From Chenopodium formosanum (Eukaryota; Streptophyta; Magnoliopsida; Caryophyllales; Amaranthaceae), in assembly GCA_024500155.1 (NCBI GenBank), contig CM044874.1:2855001-2919000 (forward strand): a stretch of 64,000 nucleotides of DNA, written 5' to 3'. The first letter of the stretch is position 1. Each line of letters opens with the position of its first letter. Position numbers and translations under genes: made by a program. The notes below the pieces were generated by a model, which ran no database searches, was not told where the DNA came from, and saw nothing but the letters and a program-made list of their open reading frames with translations. This document shows, in pieces, positions 33,926-45,939 of this stretch.

Positions 33926-34065
33926 TATGTGATTTACTAAAATTGAATATATGAAATATTTATTCAATATGATCGAGACATCCGACAAGATAATATTTAT
34001 ATATACTTGGTACTAGAATTAGCTTATGAAACCCTAGTGTAATTGCTTTTGAAATTGCTATTCAC

Positions 34066-34677
34066 CTATATCTGGTTGGCACAATTAGGAGAGCGATATT
34101 TGCAATGAATTGGAGCGTGAACCATAGTTCCTACCGGTGTCATAGTGAATGAAGGTGTTGGCTTAACCCTAATATTTTTACAAACGATGTTCATATCACA
34201 ATGATGAAAAGTGACAGGGCCATCGTTCCAATATCCCCAATTAGTCCAAAAAGGACCCGTAATATTAATAGAAAACGCCATGCTATCACCCTGGCTTCTT
34301 AATAGATCTTTAAAAAATACCGAGTCATTAGGAACATTCATTCCCATCTTTATTTTCTGGATTTGATGACCCTTCTCTTGTTCGTAGCTGAATTTGTGTA
34401 CTCTAGACGCGACAACAGAATCGGCATTAGGGTATACTAGAAGAACTCCAATGGACTTGAACTTGATGGGTACATAGTTCTTTACAGAAAGAGTTAAGTT
34501 GAGATTCGAACCAGTTGTGTTGGATGACATGGGGCTAACGTTTAGCGAATCAACTCGAAAATTGAAGGGAGGACTATTTTCATCACTCTTTATGAGTCCC
34601 CAGATCAACAAACAAATCCCAGTTAATAATACACATAAAATAATAAAACAATAGCATAATGAACGAGAATTTGACAT
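34066..34677 (-). CDS. LEA-2/NHL-like single-pass membrane protein (cluster subgroup B)
   Basis: Single exon. The ATG at 34677 (MSNSRSLC, 203 residues) aligns with the starts of its relatives; the frame is open 17 codons further up. The helix lies at about residues 7-30. The outer domain opens FNFRVDSLNVSPMSSNTT and shares LNLTLSVKNYVPIK, YPNADS, KIKMGMN, PFWTNWGYW and the Cys-rich tail (HHCDMNIVC, CKYRSPNC). It is closest to the 28874 gene, implying tandem duplication. No lesions are seen. Confidence 0.75.
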   Translation of the reverse strand: MSNSRSLCYCFIILCVLLTGICLLIWGLIKSDENSPPFNFRVDSLNVSPMSSNTTGSNLNLTLSVKNYVPIKFKSIGVLLVYPNADSVVASRVHKFSYEQEKGHQIQKIKMGMNVPNDSVFFKDLLRSQGDSMAFSINITGPFWTNWGYWNDGPVTFHHCDMNIVCKNIRVKPTPSFTMTPVGTMVHAPIHCKYRSPNCANQI

Positions 34678-34734
34678 GGTATTTAGAACTTTGTTTGATT
34701 TTTTGCTTTTGTTTATGGAAATCAACATAGGGTG

Positions 34735-36088
34735 CTTTGCTATATTTATAGAGTCATGTATAAGAGCTACACTACTAAGTCGGCCTCCTAATCCTACTCA
34801 ATTACGATTTTCAATGAATTTTAATCTTCTTATAGGACAAGGATTTTACTTATGCAATCTCAAGTTTTTTAACTTTTGTATTATTTTTTTTTTTTTTTTT
34901 TTTTTTGGTTAATTTATTTATTTATTTATTTTTATTATTTTAATAGTTCGAAAGTTGGATTTTGGTAAAGATTCCTAATTTCCTAGAGAATCGATAGTTT
35001 AATAAATTAGAGATTTATTTTTTTGTAAAATTTTTACTTTTCTAAGTTACCCCTTCTTTAAAAAAAAACACTACCATCCTTAATTTTATTTTATTTAAAA
35101 AAAAGTACCATCAAGTCATATCTTTTGGAATAATACAAGTATTTACCATAACATCCCATTAAATAAAACATTAATTTAAGGCATTTGTGGTTCATTTTAT
35201 CTATTTTTTTAATTTCAAAATTTGTTCTTATAGCTTTTTTTTTATTATTATTATGAAACGGATCAAAATAGGTAATATGAGTCAATTTATTTGCACTATT
35301 TTGCTAATTTCGACTTCAAAGTTGATCTAGAAGGGCTCCCCTTAAACCTTAAGCGAACAATTGTTATGGCCCCAAATTATAAGTATACAAAACAAAATAA
35401 GCACAATATTAATAATAATTAAATCGATATGGAGTACATGAAATTAATTGAACTGTGCAATGCTTATGAAACCTTCGTGTAATACTTCTATACTTCATCG
35501 ATCCCGTTGAAAAGAAAAAAAAAATTATAGCCCCGTTCACTTTACCTTAATTTTGTTGAACTGAAATTATTGTTATTGAACTGAAAATATTTTTCTGAAC
35601 TTAACTTATTTTTACTAAACTGAAATTATTGTTATGGAACTGAAAATATTTTTCTGAACTTAACTTATTTTTACTAAATTGAAATTAATTTTGTTGAACT
35701 GAAATTATTTTTACTGATTTTCTAATACTCGTATATTTTTTATTTAAAATATTGAATTTTACTGAACCGAATTTTATTTTTACTGAAGTGAAATTGTTGT
35801 TATTGAAGTAAAATTATTTTTACTAAACTTTATTTTTTAAGGTGAAGTGAACAAGGCCTAATTCATTGATGAAAAACTAATAAAAAGGAACTATACTATC
35901 AATGTGACGTGAGTAATCCAATTCAATTTCAATGAGAAGAAGTAGTTTGATGAATTAGATTTTTATTTTCTAGTCTTAAAAATATATTTATTTTGTAAAT
36001 CTATAGGAACATCTAATAAATAAAAGTGAAGAGAGATTTTGGATGATAAATTATAATACTTTCCTAAATTACTCATCATCAACTTTTT

Positions 36089-36139
<51 letters not shown>

Positions 36140-36236
36140 TCCTACAATTTTTGTATTAATATTTTTTTTTATCAACGGTTTCAAAATTTTCTCTCTTATT
36201 CCCATTGAAGCAAATTCCAAGGTCTTCATTGATCAA
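34735..36236. other. Intergenic with homopolymers
   Basis: T runs lie at about 34887-34908, and a 44-nt T run at 36091-36134. Contains the MITE at 35528. No gene is seen. Confidence 0.5.
35528..35858. mobile_element. Tourist-like MITE with CTGAA repeats (copy 2)
   Basis: It begins near GCCCCGTTCACTTTACCTTAA and ends TTAAGGTGAAGTGAACAAGGCC. The interior has many AACTGAAATTATTTTTACTG units. The left boundary is less certain than for the other copies. Confidence 0.7.
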
Positions 36237-36588
36237 GGCGACTTCTGATATCCTGATTCTGAATAGGTAAGATATATGTTTCCTTTTATTTTTATAATTG
36301 AACATCAATTTCACAATCTAGGGTTTATCGTTAATTTAATTGTCATTATATTCAATTTAGGGTTCTTATAAAGTCAGATTATTGAAACTATTGGATACAA
36401 ATTATTACTGCGCTTATAAAGAGTGATTTTGTTGCAACAGAAAAAATATTACAGACTTATTGAGCCTAATTTGATTTTTAATTCTAATTTGCCTTTTAAT
36501 TTTAGGATGAAACTATGAAGATGTACCTTTTAGTTTATTGAGATTTGTTTATTTATTGTGCAGCGTTTAGGAAGTTTGAACAAAAATA

Positions 36589-37257
36589 ATGCTAACTATT
36601 TTTCCAATCTTGGGGTTAAACCACGACCCCAATGACGACGACAACAACAACGTCAACGACATTAACTCCGAAATTTTAAGTTACATTTTCATTGTCTTGA
36701 TTATTATGGGTTTTCCAATGGTGTTATCGATGTTCGATCAACATCCCGTTTTGGATTTTCGGGTTGATGCTCTTAACGTGACTTCGATGAAAGTATATAA
36801 AAGCATTAGAGATTATTATTCAATTGTTCAAGACAAGAAACGTGTAACAGCTGATTTGGACGTTACTCTCACACTTACGAACAAGGGTGAAGAGGTACTC
36901 GATTTCGACCCCTTGCAAGTGTCATTAGAGTATCACCAAGATGAGATTCTTTCGTCAACATCAATTGTACCATTTCTTCTACACGAGGGTCAACAACAGC
37001 CGGTGCAATTTGGAATGCAGATCAAGGATGATGCACGCCTTCGAAACGAGACAGTTGATTCAATGTCGCAGGACTTGTGGGATGAACATGTTGTACAGTT
37101 TGATCTAAAAGGTCAGGGTCATTACGTACGTTTGAAATGCAAGATTAAAATCTTGTGCAATGACATAAAAGTTGGATTTTCACTTGCAAACAATCTGACG
37201 AGTGGGAGTATGATTGGCAATCCAATCCTTTGTAAATGGGAATCGTTTTGTTTGTAA
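36589..37257 (+). CDS. LEA-2/NHL-like single-pass membrane protein (cluster subgroup A), plus strand
   Basis: The 222-residue coding exon starts at the ATG at 36589. A probable 5' UTR intron runs 36267-36563 (donor GTAAGA, acceptor TTGTGCAG). An acidic, Asn/Asp-rich N-terminal tail precedes one helix (about residues 29-49, ILSYIFIVLIIMGFPMVLSMF). The outer domain opens LDFRVDALNVTSM. It has LTLTNKGEEVLDFDPLQVSLEY, then CKIKILCNDIKVGF and GSMIGNPILCKWESFCL. The IKILCNDIKVGF ending ties it to the 20684 gene rather than the 28-34 kb group. Inverted orientation relative to the rest implies rearrangement. Function unassigned. Confidence 0.75.
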   Translation: MLTIFPILGLNHDPNDDDNNNVNDINSEILSYIFIVLIIMGFPMVLSMFDQHPVLDFRVDALNVTSMKVYKSIRDYYSIVQDKKRVTADLDVTLTLTNKGEEVLDFDPLQVSLEYHQDEILSSTSIVPFLLHEGQQQPVQFGMQIKDDARLRNETVDSMSQDLWDEHVVQFDLKGQGHYVRLKCKIKILCNDIKVGFSLANNLTSGSMIGNPILCKWESFCL

Positions 37258-38401
37258 CTCAATGCCGTTCTTTTGAATCATCTTATTTTTATTGGCATAT
37301 TTTTGATTTGGCTATTTCAAACTAAATGTTGTTTTTCTTTTGAATTAACTTTTTTAATGGGCATTAATAAACTAAAAGTTGGGTTTTTGCTTGCAAACAA
37401 TCATAAGGTTATTTGTTATGAATTGTAGAAATTATTAAAGTACCTACTAAACTTGTAATTGCTATCTAATTAGCAACTAGCCTTTTGGCCCGTTCAATGC
37501 ACGGGTTCTTATCTAGGTTATTTCATATGTAGGTTAAATACGAAGTAATTGTTTCATTGCTAAATTAAAACTTAAAAGGAAAAAAAGAATGAGAATAGAA
37601 CTGTGGAAAAAGATAAAGGAATTTATTAGATACATATATATACATGAAGATTTTAGGATATGAAATAACATATTGGTTTAAGTTATATTTTAAGTTTATT
37701 AGTTGAAAAGACAATTTTTATATAATTCAATTCATATGTTTATGTGATATATATTAATTGGTTCAACTTTATTTTATTATGATGGAAATGAAACAGAATG
37801 TGTAAAGACTTAAACAAAAAGATCAAAAGGGGTGACATGTGTCATATGTGGTAGTGACTCTAGTGAGTGACTTCTAATGACATATGTCATATGAAAAAAT
37901 ATGGTTTGTGTTTTTAAATACTAAGTATAGATATAGATTATATGAAAATGCTAGTTGACGTGTTTGGACTTTAGCACTATTCACATACTCCCCTTGTATT
38001 TTGTGATTTATACATAATATAAAATATAGTCATAAAATATAGTCATGTGGGGTCTTGTTAGATTCGTCACTATATATATTTTCTAATTATTGGTAACCAA
38101 AGATATTAATGTTTGGTTTTGTGCATTGGCAACGTGACTAAAAAACAGAGGAAGTATAACATAAACAGATAAACTACATTACATTCTTAAAAAATAATAG
38201 GGTTAAAACTTAAAAGTTAGCCGATATATATTAATTTGTTGCAAATAAGAGATTCTTGTTTCAACTTATATAAATAATACTCGTATAATAAGGCCACGGA
38301 GTACAATATAATCCTAGAGTTGCGCTACAAAACTAGTTGTTTTACGGTCTACTCGAGTTTAAACAGCAAAAATCTTGTAAAAAATGGATATATTGAAAGA
38401 A
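37258..38401. other. Intergenic
   Basis: No gene is seen. The TTGGCCCGTTCAATGCACGGG motif region (about 37487) resembles the ends of known plant inverted-repeat elements, but no partner end was located. Confidence 0.4.
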
Positions 38402-38418
38402 TATATGGTCACGATTCT
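38402..38418 (+). repeat. LINE target-site duplication (left)
   Basis: TATATGGTCACGATTCT, repeated exactly at 42049-42065. Confidence 0.95.
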
Positions 38419-41400
38419 TTTTTTTTTTTTTTTTTTTGACGGGAACCGAAGAAATATTATTAAGGAATAGCAGGGCTTAATTCAGCCATTACAAACTCAT
38501 GTATATCACTAGGATAATCTTCTAACCAAACTCTAAGAGAAGAGAACTTGCTACTAAGCTTTGCTAGAAAGTGAGCCACTTGATTTCCAGATCTTTTAAC
38601 GAAAGCAAAGGAGCATGAAATGCAGGAGCTAGCAAGCTTGTTTATATCTTTGATGATCAGACCAAAAGGCGTCAAATCTTCCCTCCCCTTACACAGGCTG
38701 TGATACAGCTTAAGGTTATCCGTTTCAAGACACAGCTTCATGAAACCAGCCTCCAATGCGATCAATAACGCATGCCTCAAAGCCATAGCCTCTGCAACAT
38801 CAACATCGAACCTCCCAGCAACTTGCAAACATGTGGCAGCCACCACATCTCCAACATTATCTCTCATAACACCCCCCAATCCTACCATGGATGACTCAAA
38901 AATAGCAGCATCAGTATTTATCTTTATGATACCAATTGGAGGAGAGTTCCACTTACATTCCAGCACTTCAGGGACGGGGCTAGAACCAGCTTTTTCAATT
39001 ACACTTTCAAATTCTCCCACCACACTCACGGCTTTGTGAATGACATCAATTAATTCCTTTTTTCTGCCTGCATACACCCAATCATTTCTTCGAAGCCACA
39101 CTCCCCATACAATGCTCCAAAAAACATTCCACCAAGACGGGTCTTTGAACAATACCCTTAACCCACAACACCAATCAACGAAACTACTGTCACTCACATT
39201 CGAAACATCCAGCCTCAGAGGAGAAAGAAGCCACATTAATTTTGCTTCTTCACACAACACAAGCATATGCAAAATAGTTTCTTGGGCATCACCACACATG
39301 GGACAAACAGGATCAATTCTCATACCTCTATGAAGCAATGTAGCACGAGCAGCAACAGCCCCACGAATAGCACGCCAACAGAAATTTTTGATTTTCGGGG
39401 GAAGAGCAGCATTCCAGATACAATCCCAATCAAACTTAATCGAGGCTGTAGACGTGGAAGCTTTTGATCGATCCTGCTCCATACTCAACAGATTGTAGGC
39501 AGACTTCACAGAAAAAACGCCATTTTTTGACCAATGCCAACACCAAGTATCCGGGCTGTCAAAGAAAGGAATTGGAATGTTACATATTTCCTTCACTTCA
39601 AGAGCCGAGAAATAAGAATTCAGAGCATTTATATTCCAACTCCTATCATTCATCAGATCACGGGCAGTGACAGGGGCTTCATCAGTTGACCTTCTACTAC
39701 TCATCACACAAAAATTTGGAAGGGTGGGCACCCAAGGGTCCTCCCAAATGTTGATTGAAGCTCCATTTCCCACAACCTTCCTAATACCTTTTGAAAGCAC
39801 ATCACGCGCACTCATAATCGATCTCCAAGTGTAACTTGAGTGTGATGCAAGTTTTGCATTCATAAAAGAAGTGTGAGGGAAATACTTGCCTTTGAGTACT
39901 TTCGACATTAAGGAATCCTTCTTTGTGAGAATTCGCCAAGCTTGTTTTGCAAGAAGGGCTCTATTGAAATTCCTCATATTACGAAAGCCAAGACCCCCTT
40001 GATTCTTCGGAATATATAATTTTTCCCAAGCCACCCAACTCATCTTCCTCTCATCCCCTTTTTGACCCCAGAAAAAATTCCTACATAATTTCTCAACCTC
40101 ATTGAGAATGCTCATCGGAATGTTAAAGCATTGCATAGAATAAGTAGGAATAGCCTGTGCTATCGATTTAATCAACACTTTCCTCCTGGCTTGGGACAAG
40201 TATTTCTCTTTCCACCCCTTCAATTTTTTCCAGATTCGATCCTGAATATTTTGAAAAACCTGTTTTTTAGAGCTACCAATGTAAGTTGGGAGCCCTAAAT
40301 ATTTTTCATGACCCTCGACAGCCTTAAAAGATAACTTCATCTGAAGAATGTTTTTCCGATCTTGCTCAATGTTTCGGCTAAAGGATACCTCAGATTTATC
40401 CATATTCAGTTTCTGACCAGAAGCGACTTCATAGGTGGAGAGAATCCCGAGAACACTATCAACCTCTTCTTCAGTTGCTCGAACAAACAAGAGACTATCA
40501 TCCGCAAAGAACAGATGTGATATCGGATTCACATTCCTACCAATTTTGACACCATGAATGAGTCTCCTATTTTCAGCATCCCTAATCAAAGCAGACAAAC
40601 CTTTCGCACACATTATAAAAAGGAAAGGTGATAAGGGATCACCTTGCCTAAGCCCCCGGCTAGGCTTAAAAGATTTCGAAGGTTGGCCATTCACAAGTAC
40701 ATCAAAAGAAGCAGTAGACACACATTTCATAACCAAAGTCACATAATTTTCCGGCAAGCCCAATCTCAGCATCATACTCTCCAAAAACTTCCACTCAACC
40801 CTATCATAAGCTTTACTCATGTCAAGTTTCAACCCCAAATACCCTTTTTTCCCTTTTTTCTTCTTCCTAAGATAGTGAAAACACTCATATGCAACCAACA
40901 CATTATCCGTGATTAGACGACCCGGAACAAACCCACTCTGGGATTCATGAATAATTGAAGGAAGTACTAATTTTAATCTATTGGCGAGCACTTTGGTGAC
41001 AATTTTGTACAACACATTGCACAAACTAATAGGCCTATAATCAACAGGAGACACACAATTTGCCTTTTTCGGAATAAGTACAATATGTGTCTGATTAATA
41101 GAGTCTATATCACCATTATTATTAAGAATATCAAGTACTTTCCCAACAACATCAACTCCGACAATCTCCCAAAATTTCTGAAAAAAGATAGCAGACATAC
41201 CATCGGGACCAGGTGCTTTTGTGGGGTGCATCTGAAAGAGTGCTTCCCGAACCTCATCAGCAGTGAAAGTGGCAGAAAGTGAATCCCTTTGCCTATCTGT
41301 GACTTTCTCCTCGACCTTAGTGATAACCGGGTCCATCTCAACGTGGCTATTAGTGGCAAAAAGATCACTAAAATAATTGACAAACACGGCTGAAATTTGC

Positions 41401-42048
41401 TCCTCATCTTTATAAATATTGTCGGCTTCGTCAGTTATTTCGTTTATGTTGTTTCTCTCAGCACGTTGCTTTGCTTTGTTGTGGAAAAAGGAAGTATTTT
41501 TGTCACCATTTTTTAGCCATTCTTGACGGCTTCTCTGTTTCCAATATAACTCTTCACGACGTTCCAACTCATCCATACGATCATCCAGAGCTCGCATTTG
41601 TGCAATAATCTCATCTGATTGCGCCTCACTCATAAGGCTCTCCATTTTTGCACGACAATCTTTCAACTCCCTCACAAAGTCCCCAAATTTCTCCCTACTC
41701 CAAGCGCTCAAATTTGATGAAGTGAAAGCTATTTTGGAGCAAATATCACCACCCCTCTCCCACGCTTTTGTAACAACGTCAGCACAGTATTCATCCCGCA
41801 ACCACATTTCCTCAAACCGGTAAAGCCTCACCTTCTTCTTCTTTTTTTTCGGGGTGTTAACAGCTTCTTTCACACATAGAAGGATAGGTAAATGATCAGA
41901 ACGCCTCTTAGATAAATGGGTGACAAAAGATCCCGGAAAAGTGTCCTTCCAAGCTTGGTTAGCAAAAAAACGATCCAACCTTTCTTGAACATTCTCACTA
42001 CCACCTCTATTGTTGGTCCATGTATAATCATGACCAATGTAGCCCATG
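38419..42048 (-). mobile_element. 5'-truncated L1-type LINE
   Basis: It runs on the minus strand between perfect 17-bp duplications. It ends in a poly(A) tail of about 19 nt (read as T at 38419-38437). It is truncated inside the endonuclease domain, the usual outcome of target-primed reverse transcription. The surviving second reading frame is completely open, so insertion is recent. Confidence 0.95.
38460..42048 (-). CDS. LINE ORF2, endonuclease remnant, reverse transcriptase and RNase H
   Basis: About 1,195 LINE-derived codons follow an ATG at 42059 that lies in host/target DNA, so no native start is present. The N-terminal part is the end of an APE-type endonuclease (GHDYTWTNN, ERLDRFFAN, RRSDHLPIL). 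Reverse transcriptase follows: AFKPTKAPGPDGMS-type motif PTKAPGPDGM, YRPISLCNVLYKIVTKVLANR, SGFVPGRLITDN, DMSKAYDRVEW, GLRQGDPLSPFLF, and FADD at about residue 518. A zinc-binding zf-RVT region lies near 900-980 (CIWNAALPPKIKNFCWR, CPMCG). The C terminus is a plant RVT_3 RNase H (NTDAAIF, AEAMALRHAL, ETDN). The host ATG could in principle drive translation, but nothing indicates a host role. Confidence 0.93.
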
Positions 42049-42065
42049 TATATGGTCACGATTCT
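42049..42065 (+). repeat. LINE target-site duplication (right)
   Basis: Exact copy of 38402-38418. Confidence 0.95.
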
Positions 42066-42326
42066 AAGAGCACATTTCTTTCTTTTTTCTAAAAATCAAA
42101 CGTGTATGCATAGTGTAAGCCAAAATTACACTATAGAAATATTTGCACCAAAATACTCAAGGAACCACGAAATATTTGTTAGGTGTGCTCAGAGTACGTA
42201 AACATCAAACAGAAATATGATTGAATAATCAAATTAAACATTGATCAAACTCTAATACAATAGTTTTTGTTCATATATTGTATGTATTATTAGGAAAAAC
42301 AAATAAAAAGTTGAAACTATAATTAA

Positions 42327-42984
42327 TTAGCAAAATTCATCATGATTATTGACACAAGTGATTGGAGTAGAAATCATAGTACCTTTCTCCAAACTAAATG
42401 GGTGTGAAAATTCAACCCTAATACCTTGACAAACAATCTTCATAGGACATCCATGATCACTCGTGGAATCAATATCCCAATATTCACCTTCGACGATCAA
42501 GGCAAAGGGCAAAGAACGGTGTCTTACCAAATCCTTAACAATTAAATCAGCCGTTATTTTTTCAAGTTGTGCATCTTAAACACGAACATTACTCAATTGA
42601 ATCTTCCAGTCATTCTCTTGATAGAAAGGCTCAAGCTTAATAGACGACGAGATATTCCAATGTCGATACTTTAATACCATTTGAAGAGAATCGAATACTT
42701 TGGTCTTCTGTGAAAACAATCCAGTATTCTTAACGGATAGGTTTAGGTTAATATCCGCCGAGTAATTGTTATTGTTATCAATTTTCATTGAAAACACGTC
42801 AAAAGAATCAACTTGGAATCTAAAAGAAGGTAGTAAGATATAAATATAAAACGTTACTAAGTACTAGGAGGACAACCCAGAGTTCTGGTTGATATCTCGT
42901 TTTCGTGTTCTGCGAATTCTGGTTGATATTATTGTTGTTGAGATGCGGCCGTTTGGATTTACGAACATTATTACTCTTTTCCAT
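42327..42984 (-). pseudogene. LEA-2/NHL-like gene (subgroup A) with one frameshift and one stop
   Basis: The start MEKSNNVRKSKRPHL at 42984 leads to a helix (about WVVLLVLSNVLYLYL). A one-base change near 42830 throws the FRFQVDSFDVFSM opening of the outer domain into another frame. That frame runs to a TAA near 42576 and continues in phase (DAQLEKITADLIVKDLVR, then CPMKIVCQGIRVEF) to the natural end at 42327. Only two lesions separate it from a full gene of about 220 residues, so loss is recent. It lies 280 bp from the LINE. The IVCQGIRVEF ending links it to the 20684 gene. Confidence 0.85.
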
Positions 42985-43311
42985 GGTAGAACTTCGAACA
43001 CACAAAGATTTTAATTGTTCCTCCGCAAAAGAGTTCAATTTATACACTTGTACATTCTAATACTTCTAGGGTTTTATTTATATTCAGTTATTTATTTATT
43101 TACTAGTATTCATAAAATAGATCTATATTTGGTGCATATTTGTTGAGATAAAATTAGGAAACTAATTCTATCACATTGGAAAAGCTTATATTTAGTTTGA
43201 TTGCATAGAATATTCAGAGGATATACAAAGTAGTCAAACTTGTATGACCCTTAATAATTACTTTTATTTTAACATAATACGGAGTAACTTTTATTATAAT
43301 ATAGTGACTTT

Positions 43312-43525
43312 TTTTTAGAGTGAGGATATCTCAAGTAGTTAGAGCTCCCTCCCGTTTTCAGGAGATCATGGGATCAATTCTCACTTTCTCACCCCATCCT
43401 TGTGGCTCTTTAAACACCCAAAAAATGTTAGTGGATATAATAAATTAGTGTGGCTCTTTAAACACCCAAAAAATGTTAGTGGATACAATAAATTAGTGTG
43501 AAACCCTTATATCTTACTTCTTAAA
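43312..43525 (+). mobile_element. tRNA-derived SINE candidate with a duplicated body
   Basis: TCTCAAGTAGTTAGAGCTCC resembles an A box, and ATCATGGGATCAATTCTCAC about 30 nt on resembles a B box. A 48-bp body unit follows in tandem (43401-43448, 43449-43496, one mismatch), and the element ends in an A-rich tail (about 43520). Target duplications were not identified. Confidence 0.45.
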
Positions 43526-43889
43526 AAAAAATTGTTTAATTTAATAGAAATCAAATTAAATAATCATAAGCCCTTTATCTTAGCTAGTAGATATATCTTT
43601 TTGATCCATTCGCCATATATATCTAGAGGTTTAGTGCTCGGACAATATCTCGTGTTATTTATAAAATTACTAAGATAAAATTTTTGACTGTATAAATAAA
43701 GAATACTAGTATAATAATCCTTAATATCTCGTGGAAAAGCTAGTATTGTGTGAGTATATTTGATTGCATAGAATATTTAGAGGATATTTCCTAACATATA
43801 ATATGTATACAGAGTTAGGAAAGATGTCAACTGCATTGTATATCATAACATAACATATAAATATATAAATATATAATCATATATTGTAA

Positions 43890-44192
43890 GGCCCTGTTCT
43901 CTTCGCCTTAATTTTGCTGAGCTGAAATTATTTTTAGTGAACTTAAATTATTTTTGCTGAATTTAAATTATTTTTGTTGAACTTAAATTATTTTTATGAA
44001 ATTATTTTTGTTGAACTGAAATTGTTTTTACTGATTTTCTATTATAATTCTTCTTTAAGAAAACTGAATTTTACTGAATTGAAATTAATTTTACTAAACT
44101 GAAATTATTTTTACTGAATTGAAATTAATTAAACTGAACTGAAATTATTTTTACTTAATATTATTTTTTCTTAAGGTGAACAGAACAGGGCT
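43890..44192. mobile_element. Tourist-like MITE with CTGAA repeats (copy 3)
   Basis: GGCCCTGTTCTCTTCGCCTT pairs with AAGGTGAACAGAACAGGGCT, flanked by TAA at 43887-43889 and 44193-44195. The interior is GAACTTAAATTATTTTTACTG-type repeats. Confidence 0.85.
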
Positions 44193-44376
44193 TAATTATG
44201 TAACTAATATGTCAAATGCCTTGTACAAGGAGAATTTATTTGAATATATTTTTTATGAATAAAAAAACTATTTTTTTTTTTGTTGAGCAGTGAGCACGGG
44301 GGCAAGCCCCAAAAGAAGGAGAAAACTACAAGCTACAAAGAAAAAAAGACAAACTTAGATAAATTTTTTAGAATAA

Positions 44377-44572
44377 GGCCATTATTTTTACTAAACTTAA
44401 ATTAATTTTGCTGAATTGAAATTATTTTTACTGATTTTCTATTATAATTCTTCTTTAAGAAAACTGAATTTTACTGAACTGAACTTATTTTTACTGAACT
44501 GAAATTAAATTTATTGGACTGAACTTAATTTTACTTAATATTATGTTTTTTTAAGGTGAAGACAACATGGCC
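44377..44572. mobile_element. Tourist-like MITE with CTGAA repeats (copy 4, left end shortened)
   Basis: It is flanked by TAA on both sides (44374-44376, 44573-44575). The right end AAGGTGAAGACAACATGGCC is complete. The left end keeps only GGCCAT before entering the repeat body. Confidence 0.7.
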
Positions 44573-44579
44573 TAAAAGT

Positions 44580-45610
44580 TAATTTAGAGTTTAATTTTAA
44601 ATAAATTTGAATAGATTTATAGGATAAAATTGTTGGTTTAGAGTGTTATTTCGAAAAAATACCAATATTTGTAAAAATAAATTATAAGTTTAGTCGGACT
44701 ATGAGACCGTGACACTTATCGTTTTAACTTTTCACCAAATGCCGCGCCACATAGACAACAATTAAATAATTTATCATATAAATTTATTATTATATATAGT
44801 TCTTTAAAATATATTCTATCGATTGAAATAAACTACGTCACAATATAATATGATTTTGTTACCGTATGTTGACAATCGGGTCGAGTCATGGGTCATTTCG
44901 GCCTTTTCGGGTCGAATCACTTTAGGTCACGGATTAAGAATTGTTATGCTAGCCAAAAGTTTCGGATTTGGGTCAACCCAACAGGCTTAGAACAATTTTT
45001 TATTTAATTTATTTTGGCTTTTTTTTTTTTACCGTATTATTTTTTATATTGAACATTTCTAATATTATTATTATTCATTACTTGCCTACTACATAATTTA
45101 AATCGTCATAAAATCACATCAATTCCAATTCTTAACTTATTTAACTAATTTTGTATAATGATATATTTTAAAACTCGATACATAGAAAATTTTATCTTAA
45201 AATTCAATAAGCAACTCGGGCATCTAACGGACACCAATCTAGTATATATGAGTAAATATTCTTGGTGATGAATGAAAAACATAAGTTCACAATATTTTGT
45301 CAAACGTTCGCATATGCTATATTTATTTGATCTAATAAAAATAATTGTACGTTTATCTTAGCTAGGAGATATATGACATATATCTTTTTGATTCATTCAA
45401 TATATTGATCTAGAATTTAGTGCTCGAACAATGCCCCGAGTTGATATAAAATTACTAAGATAAACTTTTTGACTTTAAGGTAAATTTTATTTCAAATAGA
45501 GTACTTTTATACAAGTATATATCTACACAGATGAAGTATAATTTTTTAGACAAAAACCAGAAGTACATTTGGTATTTTGGTCATTCGGACTTCGGAGCAC
45601 ACAAAAAAGT
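44580..45610. other. Intergenic
   Basis: AT-rich, with a short GGGTCGAGTCATGGGTCATT stretch near 44878 typical of dispersed repeats. No gene is seen. Confidence 0.4.
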
Positions 45611-45612
45611 TA

Positions 45613-45939
45613 CTCCCTCCGTTTCATAATGTTAGTCCCATATGAAATCAATCACATAAAATAAGAAAATAAATATATTTGAAATCTAACATTAAAGTAC
45701 AACATAATTCATGTTTAGTTTACCATATTTAACTTTTTTGATTTTTTATTAGGAAAGCACAAGTTATAATTGCATAATTTAAGGTAAAGATTTCCTTACT
45801 TAGATTTATGTCATCAATCCATAACCAATCAATCAATTTATACAAAAATAAAATTATAAATGAAATATATTTAATATGGGTAGATCTTTTTAAATCACCC
45901 AAAATGGTATATGGGACTAACATTATGAAACGGAGGGAG
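45613..45939. mobile_element. Stowaway-like MITE with long inverted repeats
   Basis: The ends begin CTCCCTCCGTTTCATAATG and finish CATTATGAAACGGAGGGAG. Pairing extends at least 30 bp through TTAGTCCCATAT. TA flanks both sides. It lies 260 bp upstream of the ferroportin start, in its promoter region. Confidence 0.9.

Noticed and set aside
42049..42059. ATG at 42059 as the native LINE start
   Set aside because: It lies in the target-site duplication, so it is host sequence; the element is 5'-truncated.
43315..43400. Possible functional tRNA gene
   Set aside because: The boxes are imperfect and no cloverleaf with acceptor stem could be drawn; SINE origin fits better.
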